A stretch of 64,000 nucleotides of DNA from Mucilaginibacter sp. CSA2-8R (GCF_038806765.1 NZ_CP152389.1:3224001-3288000); one strand, 5' to 3'; numbered from the stretch's first letter, positions 23,344 through 32,400 are shown. Program-made: numbers and translations. Notes: generated by a model not told the origin, from the letters alone.

Positions 23344-25818
23344 ATGTTTCCTAAATTATTAAAAATAACAGTTTCAGCCGTAGTGATAATACTGTTACTG
23401 CTGGAAGCAGCTACCTTATGCGCGCAGAACGGCAACAACACTTTGCTGGTACGCGTAACCGACCAGCAAACCCGCCCCCTCACCGGCATGACGGTTACTA
23501 TTGAGGGCACCACCCAAAGTAATTCTACTAACAATAAAGGCGAGGCCTTTTTTACATCGGTCGCGCCTGGCGAAGTAGCCGTTATTTGCAGCGGCGTGGG
23601 TTACCAAACCCACCGCCACGCAACCCGTATTAATGCGGGCAGGCCAACCACCGTAACCATCCCACTGGCTGCGGCTCAGCAAGCCCTGCAACAGGTGGAG
23701 ATTATTGGCCGTTCCCGAACTTCGTACAAAAGTGACTATACGTTTGGGGCTACCAAAACGGGTACTTACTTAAAAGACATCCCGCAGTCGGTAAGCATTA
23801 TTACCAAGGAGCTGATTGCCGACCGGCAGATTGACCGCGCCTGGGATGCCACCAAACTCATTAGCGGGGTAAGCCGGTATTCGGGTTATAATGATATTGT
23901 GATTCGTGGCTTCCGCAGCGGCGAAAACCAACCGCGGTTGATCAACGGCCTACGCTCGGCCTTCGGCTTTTTTGACCAGCCCGTAACCGCCAACCTGGAG
24001 CGTATCGAAATTATTAAAGGCCCGGCCTCGGCCCTGTTTGGCAATACGGCGCCGGGCGGAACCATCAACTTCGTAACCAAAAAACCTTTGCCCACCAAAC
24101 GCTACGGCATCAGCGTAACCAGCGGCAGCTTTAACACCATGCGTGCCGCGGCCGATTTTACCGGTCCGCTGATGAAGGATAGCAGCGTGCTGTTTCGCCT
24201 CAATACGGCCTACAGCCATGCCGAAAGCTTCCGTAATTTGCAGTTTAGTGATAATTATCTTATCGCACCTTCCATTACCTACCTGCCATCGCCCAAAACA
24301 GCCCTGAACGTTGATTTGGTGTACAACTACAACAAAAGCCGGATAGACCGCGGTCAGCCAATTTTCGGAGCCAGCGCTAATGGTGATATTTATTCTACCC
24401 CAATCAGCCTGGCCATTAATGCGGCCAACGATTATTACAACGTGCGCAACCTGCAATTTAACTTCAACCTGAGCCATGCCTTTACCAGCAACTTTTCGGT
24501 AAACGCCACCTATATGAAATACGGCTGGGACGAGGCCCTGTCTGAGCACCGCACCACCAACGCCTTTGCGGTAGATGGTGCCGGCAAAGAAATAGCCAGC
24601 CAAGTGGGTATGCAGTTGTTGGAACGTATGCAAAAACTGTTTTCGGACAATCTTAACCTGTTTGCCACCTTTAAAGCCGGCAAAGGCCAGCTGAAGCAAA
24701 CCATATTGGTGGGTTACGATTATATTGCCCAGTTGCGCCCGGTAGGCGGCACCCAAAATGTGGCGCGCGGTTACCGCAATGCTGCCAACAACGGTGTTAT
24801 CAACAGTTATAATCCGGCTAACAAGGCAGCTTATTTGCTGGATGCCAAGGGCAACCCGGTACCCAATGTAGCCCACTTTGATTTGCAGAATGTGCAGTAC
24901 CCCATCCGCAACACCAGCAATTATTTTTTAACGGCCACCAACTACGCACCAAGCAAATATGCCGTTAATGCTGTTTACGTACAAGACCAGCTTACCTACC
25001 GTAACTTGCAGATTTTATTTGGTTTAAGACAGGAGTTTTACACCGATTATACCGACTATAAACAAAGTAGCCAAACCAGTGTAACCCAACGCGCCCTGAT
25101 ACCACGGGCGGGATTGGTGTACAGCTTAACGCCGCAAGTAAACCTTTACGGCAGTTATACCCAGGGCTACCAGCCACAAAGTGCATCGGTGTTTAGTAAT
25201 CCCAATAGTGGAGGTCCGTTCGACCCGTTAAAAAGCAACATGGTAGAGGCCGGTGCCAAGGCCGGACTGTTTGAGGATGCCTTGGCTCTGAACCTGGCCG
25301 TGTACCAGATTAACCAGCGCAACGTGTTAGTGTACGCCAACGACCCGCTTAACCCCGACCTGTACCGCCAGCGCGGCCGCGAACAATCGAGGGGTCTGGA
25401 GGTCGAAGCCATTGGCAACATTTTGCCTAACCTGTCGGTAAATGCCAACTACTCATACAACGAAGCCATTGTTAAAAAAGGCCTGCCGGCCGAGCTGGGT
25501 ATGCAGCGTGCTAACGCGCCCAAGCACCTGGCCAACGTATGGCTTAAATACAACGTAATTAAAGGCCCCCTGAGCGGTTTGGGCATAGGCGGCGGCATCA
25601 ACCATGCATCGCGCCGTAATACCGAGATTACCACGCTGCAATTGCCCGCCTACACTACTACTGATGCTGCCTTATACTACACCTTTAATAAAGTGCGCCT
25701 GGCCGCCAACTTTAACAATATTTTTAATCAACGCTACTGGATTGCCGGTTACAACTACACCCGCATCTTCCCCGGCGAACCCCGGAACGTGATGTTTAAT
25801 ATAACGAAGTTGTTTTAG
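23344..25818 (+). CDS. TonB-dependent siderophore-type receptor
   Basis: An 824-residue outer-membrane protein. It has a signal peptide, a carboxypeptidase-regulatory-like beta domain (about residues 35-115), then a plug with DIPQSVSIITKELIADRQ, VIRGFRSGENQPRLINGL and ERIEIIKGPASALFG GTINFVTKKP motifs of the FhuA/FecA siderophore group. The 22-strand barrel follows and ends in FPGEPRNVMFNITKLF, the usual terminal strand with a Phe. No STN domain, so it does not signal itself. It is the last gene of the ABC/hydrolase operon. Ferric chelate is the likely ligand by family; other metal or peptide ligands are possible. Confidence 0.95.
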   Translation: MFPKLLKITVSAVVIILLLLEAATLCAQNGNNTLLVRVTDQQTRPLTGMTVTIEGTTQSNSTNNKGEAFFTSVAPGEVAVICSGVGYQTHRHATRINAGRPTTVTIPLAAAQQALQQVEIIGRSRTSYKSDYTFGATKTGTYLKDIPQSVSIITKELIADRQIDRAWDATKLISGVSRYSGYNDIVIRGFRSGENQPRLINGLRSAFGFFDQPVTANLERIEIIKGPASALFGNTAPGGTINFVTKKPLPTKRYGISVTSGSFNTMRAAADFTGPLMKDSSVLFRLNTAYSHAESFRNLQFSDNYLIAPSITYLPSPKTALNVDLVYNYNKSRIDRGQPIFGASANGDIYSTPISLAINAANDYYNVRNLQFNFNLSHAFTSNFSVNATYMKYGWDEALSEHRTTNAFAVDGAGKEIASQVGMQLLERMQKLFSDNLNLFATFKAGKGQLKQTILVGYDYIAQLRPVGGTQNVARGYRNAANNGVINSYNPANKAAYLLDAKGNPVPNVAHFDLQNVQYPIRNTSNYFLTATNYAPSKYAVNAVYVQDQLTYRNLQILFGLRQEFYTDYTDYKQSSQTSVTQRALIPRAGLVYSLTPQVNLYGSYTQGYQPQSASVFSNPNSGGPFDPLKSNMVEAGAKAGLFEDALALNLAVYQINQRNVLVYANDPLNPDLYRQRGREQSRGLEVEAIGNILPNLSVNANYSYNEAIVKKGLPAELGMQRANAPKHLANVWLKYNVIKGPLSGLGIGGGINHASRRNTEITTLQLPAYTTTDAALYYTFNKVRLAANFNNIFNQRYWIAGYNYTRIFPGEPRNVMFNITKLF

Positions 25819-25870
25819 AAGCTCCCCAGCCCCCTAAAGTGGGAGCAGAAGTTGCTAAGTGATACCAGAG

Positions 25871-25894
25871 TCCTCCCTTTTGGGGAGGATTTCT
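25871..25894 (+). terminator. Terminator-like hairpin after the TonB receptor
   Basis: TCCTCCC (25871-25877) pairs with GGGAGGA (25883-25889) around a short T-rich loop, followed by TTTC. It stands 53 bases after the operon's last stop. The sequence class (TCCTCCCTTTTGGGGAGGAT) recurs at 47308 in this window, so it may be a mobile-like repeat used as terminator. Confidence 0.6.
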
Positions 25895-25947
25895 AACTAA
25901 TATAGCGTTGCTTTGCTTAGAGCGAAGTTTGCAGCACGGAGGGTAAA

Positions 25948-26493
25948 TTACGCCAAGGCGGCCAGTTTTTCAATCAGCCGGTGGGCGTGTGTACGGGCTT
26001 TGCTTTTTACGTCCTCGGCAGTGTAGCCTGCGGCCAGCGAGGTGCCATGAAAGTAAATGGGGTCAATGTAATTCATTTGTGCGTAATAGGCCGTTTGTTC
26101 CATACTTTTGGTAAACTCACCGACCCTGAAATGATGGTTACCCAAAGTGGTATATTCACTTTCGGGGGCGCCGACGGTAAAACTGGGTATAAAATTTTTT
26201 CCTTTTAGCTTATCTCCTTTCGAGCCATAAGCAAACTGGTAAGTAAAAACAGTATCAAACCAAAGCTTTAAAATTGCCGGCATGTTGTACCAGTAAAACG
26301 GATACTGAAACACGACAGTTTGATGCCTGAGCAGTGCCTCCTGCTCGGCTTTCACATCAATTTGGTAATTGGGATACAGACTATGGATATCTCTTACTTC
26401 GATATCGAGACTGCTTTGTTGTAGTTGTTGAATAATGGTTTGGTTAGCTAGCGATTGACTAAAACTGGGATGTGCTAAAATGATTAATGCCAT
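25948..26493 (-). CDS. NAD(P)H oxidoreductase, flavodoxin-fold (KefF/MdaB-like)
   Basis: A 181-residue flavoprotein from the ATG at 26493; the frame stays open to 26619 but crosses the promoter and the divergent gene. It has MALIILAHPSFSQS, FQYPFYWYNMPAILKLWFD and FAYGSKGDKLKGK, all family hallmarks. It probably reduces quinones or electrophiles with NAD(P)H. It is divergent from the HxlR gene at 26576. The promoter TTG-N20-TATTTTTG on the minus strand (26543 down to 26513) is a perfect match to the Bacteroidota consensus. HxlR control is likely. Confidence 0.92.
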   Translation of the reverse strand: MALIILAHPSFSQSLANQTIIQQLQQSSLDIEVRDIHSLYPNYQIDVKAEQEALLRHQTVVFQYPFYWYNMPAILKLWFDTVFTYQFAYGSKGDKLKGKNFIPSFTVGAPESEYTTLGNHHFRVGEFTKSMEQTAYYAQMNYIDPIYFHGTSLAAGYTAEDVKSKARTHAHRLIEKLAALA

Positions 26494-26562
26494 ACTATAA
26501 AAATTATAGTTGCAAAAATATCTTGAGCATCTTAAATTTACAATAACTATCCAAATGGATAG
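26494..26562. promoter_or_regulatory. Divergent promoters with two perfect palindromes
   Basis: ACTATAAaaaTTATAGT (26494-26510) and CTATCCaaatGGATAG (26547-26562) are perfect dyads. Minus-strand promoter: TTG (complement of 26541-26543), 20 bases, TATTTTTG (complement of 26513-26520). Plus-strand promoter: TTG 26510-26512, 20 bases, TAAATTTA 26533-26540. Each dyad lies at the predicted start point of one promoter and beside the -33 box of the other, as expected for repression of both by HxlR. Confidence 0.7.
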
Positions 26563-26575
26563 GTGCAGTATACCC

Positions 26576-26974
26576 ATGAAAACAGAATGCCAAAGCGACC
26601 AGGTACAACTTAATGACAAGATTTACTCCTGCACCGTAAGCCTGACGATGGATTTGATTGGTGGTAAATGGAAGGCTGTTATTTTATATCACCTGATAAA
26701 TGGGCCTAAGCGGTACAACCAACTGCGCCGCGAAATGCCCGCCGTTACCGAAATGACGTTGAGCCTGCAACTTAAACAATTGGAAAAAGACGGGCTGTTA
26801 ACCAGAAGTGTTTATGGCGAAAAGCCACCCATTAAAGTAGTTTATACCCTAACTGCTTTAGGTCAAACCCTCATCCCGTTACTTAAAGCCATTACAGATT
26901 GGGGCAACCAGGTGGCAATCACTAAGGGCAAATTCGTGCACGACCATGAGCCGGCGAAACCTTTGGGAGCGTAA
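26576..26974 (+). CDS. HxlR-family winged-helix regulator
   Basis: A 132-residue regulator from the ATG at 26576; starts further upstream (26510) would run through the promoter. It has the HxlR core YSCTVSLTMDLIGGKWKAVI with the conserved Cys, KRYNQLRREMPAVTEMTLSLQ (recognition helix) and the wing PPIKVVYTLT. It most likely controls the divergent flavoprotein gene through the two palindromes between them. This module repeats the theme of the HxlR/NmrA pair at 4517-5836, but the operator sequences differ. Confidence 0.93.
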   Translation: MKTECQSDQVQLNDKIYSCTVSLTMDLIGGKWKAVILYHLINGPKRYNQLRREMPAVTEMTLSLQLKQLEKDGLLTRSVYGEKPPIKVVYTLTALGQTLIPLLKAITDWGNQVAITKGKFVHDHEPAKPLGA

Positions 26975-27360
26975 TAGGTCAATTAGGGCTTGATAAAAAA
27001 CCTGCATACATTTTAATTCACAATACTTTCATTCATCACTATCCCAATAGATCATAAATAAGCCTGCGCGGTTAAGGATCCCTTACTGAGCAATTAGTCG
27101 TTAACATTAAAATGGCCTAACGACCATTGCCTTCAAGGATAGTTTTAAAGCGGCTTAAGATGTTCGCTTGTTTGTGCAGCAATATTTATGGTCTTGTAAT
27201 TCATCAGCTCGTCGCGAACAATAAGGCGTTAGTTTACTGACGGTTATTTTATCTTATCTCAAAAAAAACTACTGTTATTTACCCCCTGCCAAGCGAGCCA
27301 AATAATTGGACAGCGCTATTGCGCTGCCCGATTCATGATTAAGGTTAGGTGTGTTTTAAT
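26975..27360. other. Intergenic region between convergent genes
   Basis: No gene seen. A short hairpin CAGCGC-TATT-GCGCTG at 27311-27326 stands 35 bases past the stop of the minus-strand barrel gene. It could be a weak terminator, although no T-run follows it. Confidence 0.5.
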
Positions 27361-28365
27361 TTATAGGTTAAACTTATAACCCAGTCTAAGCGATAATACA
27401 TCGGGCTGATAATCGCTTTTAAAGTAATCGTAACGGGCGCTTACATTTATGTGGTTGAAATTTAACCCTAACGAGGGTGCCAGCACCACAGATGTTGGCC
27501 CGTTTATGCCGATGGCTGCACCGGCTTCGGCACCAGCATAAAGGCGGTTACCGGCATAGGCTCTGATCCCGGCTCTGAGCGGAATGATATTTTGGGCTGC
27601 CTTGCGGATAGTTATGCCGTTAGACGCATAGTTAATAGAACCACCAAGACTTTTTATGTCTCCCCAATAGTAACTATAGCTCTGTGTAAAGTAATGGCTG
27701 TAACCCGTAGTTACCAAGGCCTCGAGGTTGCGGGCGAGGTGTTTGTTCAAGCTAACTTCGGCACCTAAAACGCCTCCCTGTATGCCCGTAAGGGTTTGGC
27801 CATACAGCAAACCCATTTCTAACTGCCAGCCGGTAGTTGCATCATTTTTAGCATGAAAGGCCAGCTTGCGGGCGTCAACGTTGTAACCTAAGCGCAATGA
27901 TACCGCTTTGGTAGCCGGGCTTTTGGTAAAGTCTTCGTACCGCAGGCTGAGGTCTAAGCCATTGTTAAACGCAAAACCAACCGATGGCGACCATAAAAAC
28001 GAGGTACCCCACTGCTCGAAAGCAAAACCTGCACCTAGCTCGCCGGCCAAGTAAAACTGGCGGCCTGCAAAGTATTTAACCCCCGCCTTAACCGGAATAA
28101 CATTATAAGGGCTGCCGTACTGTGAGTAACTTCTAAAGTGGTCTTTCTCAAAAAAATGAGTAAAGCCTGCCGAAAGCGTACCGGTTACCCGGTTGCTAAA
28201 CATTTTTTCGGCACGAATATCACCGCCCAGTGTGTATTTGAAAGCTTCGCCGGTGGCCGGGCCGGCGTTAACGCCAAAGCCAACGTGCCAGCTACTTTGG
28301 GCCGATGCTGTAGCGGCCGTTAATAAACATGAAGAAAGTGTAATTAATAAAGATTTAAGCTGCAT
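27361..28365 (-). CDS. Outer-membrane barrel protein with internal duplication
   Basis: A 334-residue exported protein (signal peptide ending TAATASAQ). The mature part is two similar beta-rich halves, about residues 24-165 and 180-334. Each has a ...VIPVKAGV/IIPLRAGI... strand, an AGRQFYLAGELGAGF or AGNRLYAGAEAGAAI strand, and ends with SLRLGYNV or SLRLGYKFNL. The terminal pattern suits insertion in the outer membrane. The same repeat forms the C-terminus of the next gene upstream (28428-30593), 62 bases away, so the two likely share origin and operon. No function known. Confidence 0.8.
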   Translation of the reverse strand: MQLKSLLITLSSCLLTAATASAQSSWHVGFGVNAGPATGEAFKYTLGGDIRAEKMFSNRVTGTLSAGFTHFFEKDHFRSYSQYGSPYNVIPVKAGVKYFAGRQFYLAGELGAGFAFEQWGTSFLWSPSVGFAFNNGLDLSLRYEDFTKSPATKAVSLRLGYNVDARKLAFHAKNDATTGWQLEMGLLYGQTLTGIQGGVLGAEVSLNKHLARNLEALVTTGYSHYFTQSYSYYWGDIKSLGGSINYASNGITIRKAAQNIIPLRAGIRAYAGNRLYAGAEAGAAIGINGPTSVVLAPSLGLNFNHINVSARYDYFKSDYQPDVLSLRLGYKFNL

Positions 28366-28427
28366 TATATTGTTTTTGCTTCTAAGACGGTAATGCTGAT
28401 GCAGACCCTTACAAGCGGCTTAATTAT

Positions 28428-30593
28428 TTATTTGTTTAGTTTTAAACGATACCCTAAACGCAGGGCAAATTGCTTAAACTCCGTTTGCAGGCCATAATCA
28501 TCAAACTTAAAACCGGCCTCCAGCCCATTGCTAAAACTAAACCCGGCACTGGCAGCGTAGCTCCAAGCACGGTAAGGCCGCAGATAAGGATTCGAATACC
28601 TGTTACCGGTGTTTGCATTGATTGTGTTGAAGAAAGCAATGCCTTGCCTGGCGTTGCCAAAGGCTTGCCCAACCTCGCCCGAAATGTAAAATGTTTTCCC
28701 GGTTTTGAGTCGTACACCGGCCCTTAGCGGTACTATCCTCATCGGCTTTTCGTATATCGCAAAGTCGTTCGATTGGTAAACATACGGCACTGGCGGGGCA
28801 CTGAAATAAGTGTAGCCGGTGGTGAGTATTGCGCTCAGGTTTTCGCCCAGGTCGCGTTGTAAAAATAAATCAGCTCCTTTCACCAACCTGAAAGGTTGAT
28901 TCCAGCCTATGCCGGCCGTAGCGGCAGCGCCTATGTACCAGGTTTTAGAAACATCGGTGATCTTTTTAACAGCTGGTTTAAATACCGAGTTAAAAGCTAT
29001 ACCCAGTTCCCACCCAGTCCAATGCTGCACCGGGTTACCCAGCCGCCGGTAAAGGTAATATTTATAATCTCTGATAAGCTCGAACCGGCTTTGATAACCG
29101 GGCTGGCTGCCCGTGTACGAATATTTATTAAATGTGGTCCCGCCGAACACGCTGATGCTTTTAGTAAGCTGGTAATTAAGTAACAGCTTGCCCTGTGTCC
29201 AACGGTCGTCCCACAAACCGGTGTAGGCAAACTGGTAGTCGGCTTCGGCCGATAGGTATATGCGCTGGGTAAACATAAAATCATGACCGATGCCCATGCC
29301 AAACGAGTAAAACTTTTGATGAACGGATGGGTTAGCCGCTACAAGCAAACTACTGTAAAACCCGTGCGTACCCGTTTTTAGTGCCAGGTTGGTATTGGCC
29401 AGGTTACTGGCCGAGTAACTGAGTTTATAAAAACCATTGCGTACTATGTTAACTAAACCAATACTCATCCCCTCTGAGGTATCGGCCACGTTAACAATGC
29501 CTACCTGCACGCCTTTTAAATACCGGGTACGGTTGTGCATTGCGCTGATTTGAAGCCCGGATAACTGCTGCTCGGCCTGGTTGGTAAAAAACGAAAGTTG
29601 CACACCTTTAACCGTATCGAGCGCACGATTGTGCACCCCGGCCAGTTGCAGGCCATAAGCATTGCCACCCACCAGATTAAATACCCCTGCTAACTGTAAA
29701 TACCTCGAATCGCGCTTATTGATATTAAATAAACCACCGGCCTCTATGCCGTTTACGCCGGCTGTATAGCCGCCTATCAGGTTAAGCGAAAAGCGATTTA
29801 CTACCTGCGGACTAAACATGCCATGCGTACTCAACCCCGGCGTGATCGACACCTGGAACGGACGGCTCGCAAAAAAGTTGGGGATGTTGATGCTTTGTAT
29901 CATTTGCCGGGTAGAGATAAAAGCCTGGCCCAAACCCGTGCGCTCTACACGGTTGCCGCGGCTTTTATCAGTTAGGTAGGCAGCCGTACCCGCACGCGCA
30001 TTTACCAGCACCGACTGTAAAAAGTGTACGGTAGTGTCGTGGTAAAGCCTTTTGCCGGCCGTAACCGCTATACTACCCGAGGCGCCTGGCCGCAGCCTGA
30101 GTTTAAAGTAGCCATGCTCGTCGGTTAGGGTGGCCACGAGCTGGTCTTTATCGTAAACACTGGCATACATCAGCCGTTCGCCGCTGTGCTCATCAGTTAC
30201 CAGGCCGCTTACGGATACTAAATTACCATCGGTAACTACATCCGTATTGGTAAAGGCAAGCCTGGGCATGGCCGGCGCAATAACCAGGTAGCGGCCCTGC
30301 TGCTGATACTCAAACCTGCTGCTAAAAACAGCCTGCAAAGCCGTGTTTAAGGGCTGGTTAGTCAGGTTTATAGTTACCAGGCTATCGCGGTTAATAAGGC
30401 GCCCGTCGTACGAAAAATAGATGCCGGCTTGCTTTTCCATCTCCTGCAGCACTACAAACAGTTTAGCATTTTTAACCTGCAGCGTTATTTTAGTTTGGGC
30501 CGTATCCTGCGCATTAGCACAGAACGATATTATCAAAATAAAACTGACTATAAGTAGATTACGAAAAAAGTATAAAGTAGAGGTTAATATCAT
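28428..30593 (-). CDS. STN-domain outer-membrane protein with surface repeats
   Basis: A 721-residue exported protein. After the signal peptide (1-28) comes a STN/secretin-like domain (about 35-105), then a carboxypeptidase-regulatory-like domain (about 127-195). A run of GxQxG/GLxN-type repeats follows (about 282-384; GLFNINK, LAGVFNL, LAGVHNR, VQVGIVNV, SIGLVNI) resembling LA_2272-type surface repeats. A C-terminal barrel (about 400-721) ends LRLGYRLKLNK. In TonB transducers the STN domain touches the FecR anti-sigma factor; here the TonB plug and 22-strand barrel are absent. It follows fecR by 10 bases and is probably its signalling partner. The ligand is unknown. Confidence 0.8.
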   Translation of the reverse strand: MILTSTLYFFRNLLIVSFILIISFCANAQDTAQTKITLQVKNAKLFVVLQEMEKQAGIYFSYDGRLINRDSLVTINLTNQPLNTALQAVFSSRFEYQQQGRYLVIAPAMPRLAFTNTDVVTDGNLVSVSGLVTDEHSGERLMYASVYDKDQLVATLTDEHGYFKLRLRPGASGSIAVTAGKRLYHDTTVHFLQSVLVNARAGTAAYLTDKSRGNRVERTGLGQAFISTRQMIQSINIPNFFASRPFQVSITPGLSTHGMFSPQVVNRFSLNLIGGYTAGVNGIEAGGLFNINKRDSRYLQLAGVFNLVGGNAYGLQLAGVHNRALDTVKGVQLSFFTNQAEQQLSGLQISAMHNRTRYLKGVQVGIVNVADTSEGMSIGLVNIVRNGFYKLSYSASNLANTNLALKTGTHGFYSSLLVAANPSVHQKFYSFGMGIGHDFMFTQRIYLSAEADYQFAYTGLWDDRWTQGKLLLNYQLTKSISVFGGTTFNKYSYTGSQPGYQSRFELIRDYKYYLYRRLGNPVQHWTGWELGIAFNSVFKPAVKKITDVSKTWYIGAAATAGIGWNQPFRLVKGADLFLQRDLGENLSAILTTGYTYFSAPPVPYVYQSNDFAIYEKPMRIVPLRAGVRLKTGKTFYISGEVGQAFGNARQGIAFFNTINANTGNRYSNPYLRPYRAWSYAASAGFSFSNGLEAGFKFDDYGLQTEFKQFALRLGYRLKLNK

Positions 30594-30603
30594 TAAACGT
30601 TGT

Positions 30604-31572
30604 TTAACGTAGTATAATTTGGTTGGATTTACGCAGTACCGTTAAGTTAAACGTGCGGGCAATAATGGACAGAATATCATCAAGCGATTCGTTTTTAAAC
30701 GTGGTATTAAGTGGCAGCTTACGCAGCTCTTTTCGGCCCAAAACAATGCGGCTGCTGTAAGCTTCGTTTAGTACTTCTATCATTCGCCAGAGTGGGGTGT
30801 TAACTGCCACAAATTCGCGGGTGCGGTAATACTGGTATAGCTGGTCGGGGTTGGCGGTTTTGCTGAGTACGTGCGTTTCGGGCTGCACTACAGCCTTTTC
30901 GCCGGTTTTAAGCATTACCGTTTGGCTACCCAATTTTACCGCTACCATACCGCTTTCTACAATTACCTCTACCCGGCCATGGTTATTTTTAACGTTAAAC
31001 GACGTACCCAGCACCTGTACCGTAGTACTGCCGGCGCTGATGATAAATGGCCTTTGGCTTTGGTGTTTCACCTTAAAAAATGCCTCGCCGCGGGTAAGTG
31101 CTACCTTGCGCTGCACGCCGTTAAACCTGCGGGCAAATTGCAGTTCGGTATTTTTGTTAAGGGTAAGTACCGAGCCATCGGGCAGGGTATCGGTTTGCAC
31201 GTGGTTATGTGTAATAACTTCAACCCGTTGCCTGCTATTGCCCATGGCAAGCCACCAGGCCACAGCCGCAAACAGCAACACAGATGCCGCCGCCATTAGC
31301 CAGACCGTGGTTTTTTGCAACTGCCTTACTTTACCTTTGGCTGGGTTGCTGCGCTGTTTGATGGCTTTTTGCTTTAGCCGCTGTAAAGATGCGGCAGCAC
31401 CATCCGGGCCGGTGTAGTTTAAGCGGCCGCTGGTTTCCCAAATCAATTTAAAATCCTGAAACTGCTTTTCGTGGTCAGGGTGAGCCTGCCGCCACTGCAT
31501 AAGGTGTACAGCCACCTCGGGCGCACAATTGCCCGACAGGTAACTCACCAGTATATCATCATCAACAATCAT
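30604..31572 (-). CDS. FecR-family anti-sigma factor
   Basis: A 322-residue inner-membrane protein. The cytoplasmic N-terminus (about 1-85) would bind sigma, with one helix at about 88-110 (TTVWLMAAASVLLFAAVAWW). The periplasmic FecR domain (about 120-220) has DTLPDGSVLTLNKNTELQFA and GEAFFKVKHQ. A C-terminal DUF4974-like domain contains LNTTFKNESLDDILSIIARTFNL. The start overlaps the sigma gene's end by 11 bases, so translation is coupled. It would hold the ECF sigma until signalled by the STN-domain protein encoded next. Confidence 0.95.
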   Translation of the reverse strand: MIVDDDILVSYLSGNCAPEVAVHLMQWRQAHPDHEKQFQDFKLIWETSGRLNYTGPDGAAASLQRLKQKAIKQRSNPAKGKVRQLQKTTVWLMAAASVLLFAAVAWWLAMGNSRQRVEVITHNHVQTDTLPDGSVLTLNKNTELQFARRFNGVQRKVALTRGEAFFKVKHQSQRPFIISAGSTTVQVLGTSFNVKNNHGRVEVIVESGMVAVKLGSQTVMLKTGEKAVVQPETHVLSKTANPDQLYQYYRTREFVAVNTPLWRMIEVLNEAYSSRIVLGRKELRKLPLNTTFKNESLDDILSIIARTFNLTVLRKSNQIILR

Positions 31573-32164
31573 GGCGATGTATTAAAAGGGTGAATAATTT
31601 TGTTAAAGCCGGTGCCAGCAAAGGCAGGTAGTCAGCCAGGCTGATCCGGAGTTTTTTAAGCGCGCGGCTCATCTGAGTTTCCACCGTTTTGATGGAAAGG
31701 CCTAACCGGGTTGCTATTTCATGATATTTAAGCTCTTCAAAACGGCTAAGCTGAAAGATGGTGCGGCACTGCTCGGGCAAATTGCCAATGGCCGCATGTA
31801 CCTGCGTTTCGAGCTCGGTATATTGCAATTTGGCCGCGGGCGTTTCGGTATGCTCAGGTTCGGCTGCGGTACCAGTGTTAAAATTTTGCCTTGGTTTTTG
31901 CTGTTTCAGGCTGTTTAAGCACTCATGGTAAACCGACCGGTACAGGTAGCTTTTTAATGATGTGTGAATAACTAGCGGGGTATCGCGCTCCAGCAGTTTT
32001 AAAAATACATGGTGCACCATTTCTTCGGCCAGGGCAGCGTCCTGCATAAAAGTAAAAGCATACCGGTGCAAGCCTGCATATTGCCCGAGGTAAATGCTAT
32101 TTAAGGTTTCCTCTTGCCTGAAATCAATTTCGGTAGCGCTGTTGTGCGGGTTAATTTGCTGCAA
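31562..32164 (-). CDS. ECF RNA polymerase sigma factor
   Basis: A 200-residue sigma-70 family protein. Region 2 is seen at AGLHRYAFTFMQDAALAEEMVHHVFLKLLER and region 4 at LPEQCRTIFQLSRFEELKYHEIATRLGLSIKTVETQMSRALKKL. It heads a sigma-fecR-STN operon. Bacteroidota members of this kind usually control neighbouring outer-membrane uptake genes; here the downstream genes are two barrels and no SusC. A GC-rich dyad GCCGG/GCCGGC stands at 32187-32212, upstream of the start. Confidence 0.95.
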   Translation of the reverse strand: MQQINPHNSATEIDFRQEETLNSIYLGQYAGLHRYAFTFMQDAALAEEMVHHVFLKLLERDTPLVIHTSLKSYLYRSVYHECLNSLKQQKPRQNFNTGTAAEPEHTETPAAKLQYTELETQVHAAIGNLPEQCRTIFQLSRFEELKYHEIATRLGLSIKTVETQMSRALKKLRISLADYLPLLAPALTKLFTLLIHRHDC

Positions 32165-32400
32165 AATTCGGTAATATTTTCACAATGTTGCCGGTGAGAC
32201 AACCCTGCCGGCGTTTACCCCTACAAAGGACTTATATTTTTTTAAAAAATAGGCCTCCATTAAACGATAGGCCCGCAAACCCATCTCAACTATATTGTTG
32301 AAACAGTAATCAACAAAAAATATACTTTTGCTTACTAATCAAAATTGGGCTTCAAAACCTTCCCCTTCACGGGGGACATTTAAAGGGAACTCAGGAATTT

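Noticed and set aside
23950..24876. Long minus-strand frame of 308 codons inside the TonB receptor gene
   Set aside because: The plus-strand receptor is complete and well recognised; the opposite frame is a codon-bias shadow.
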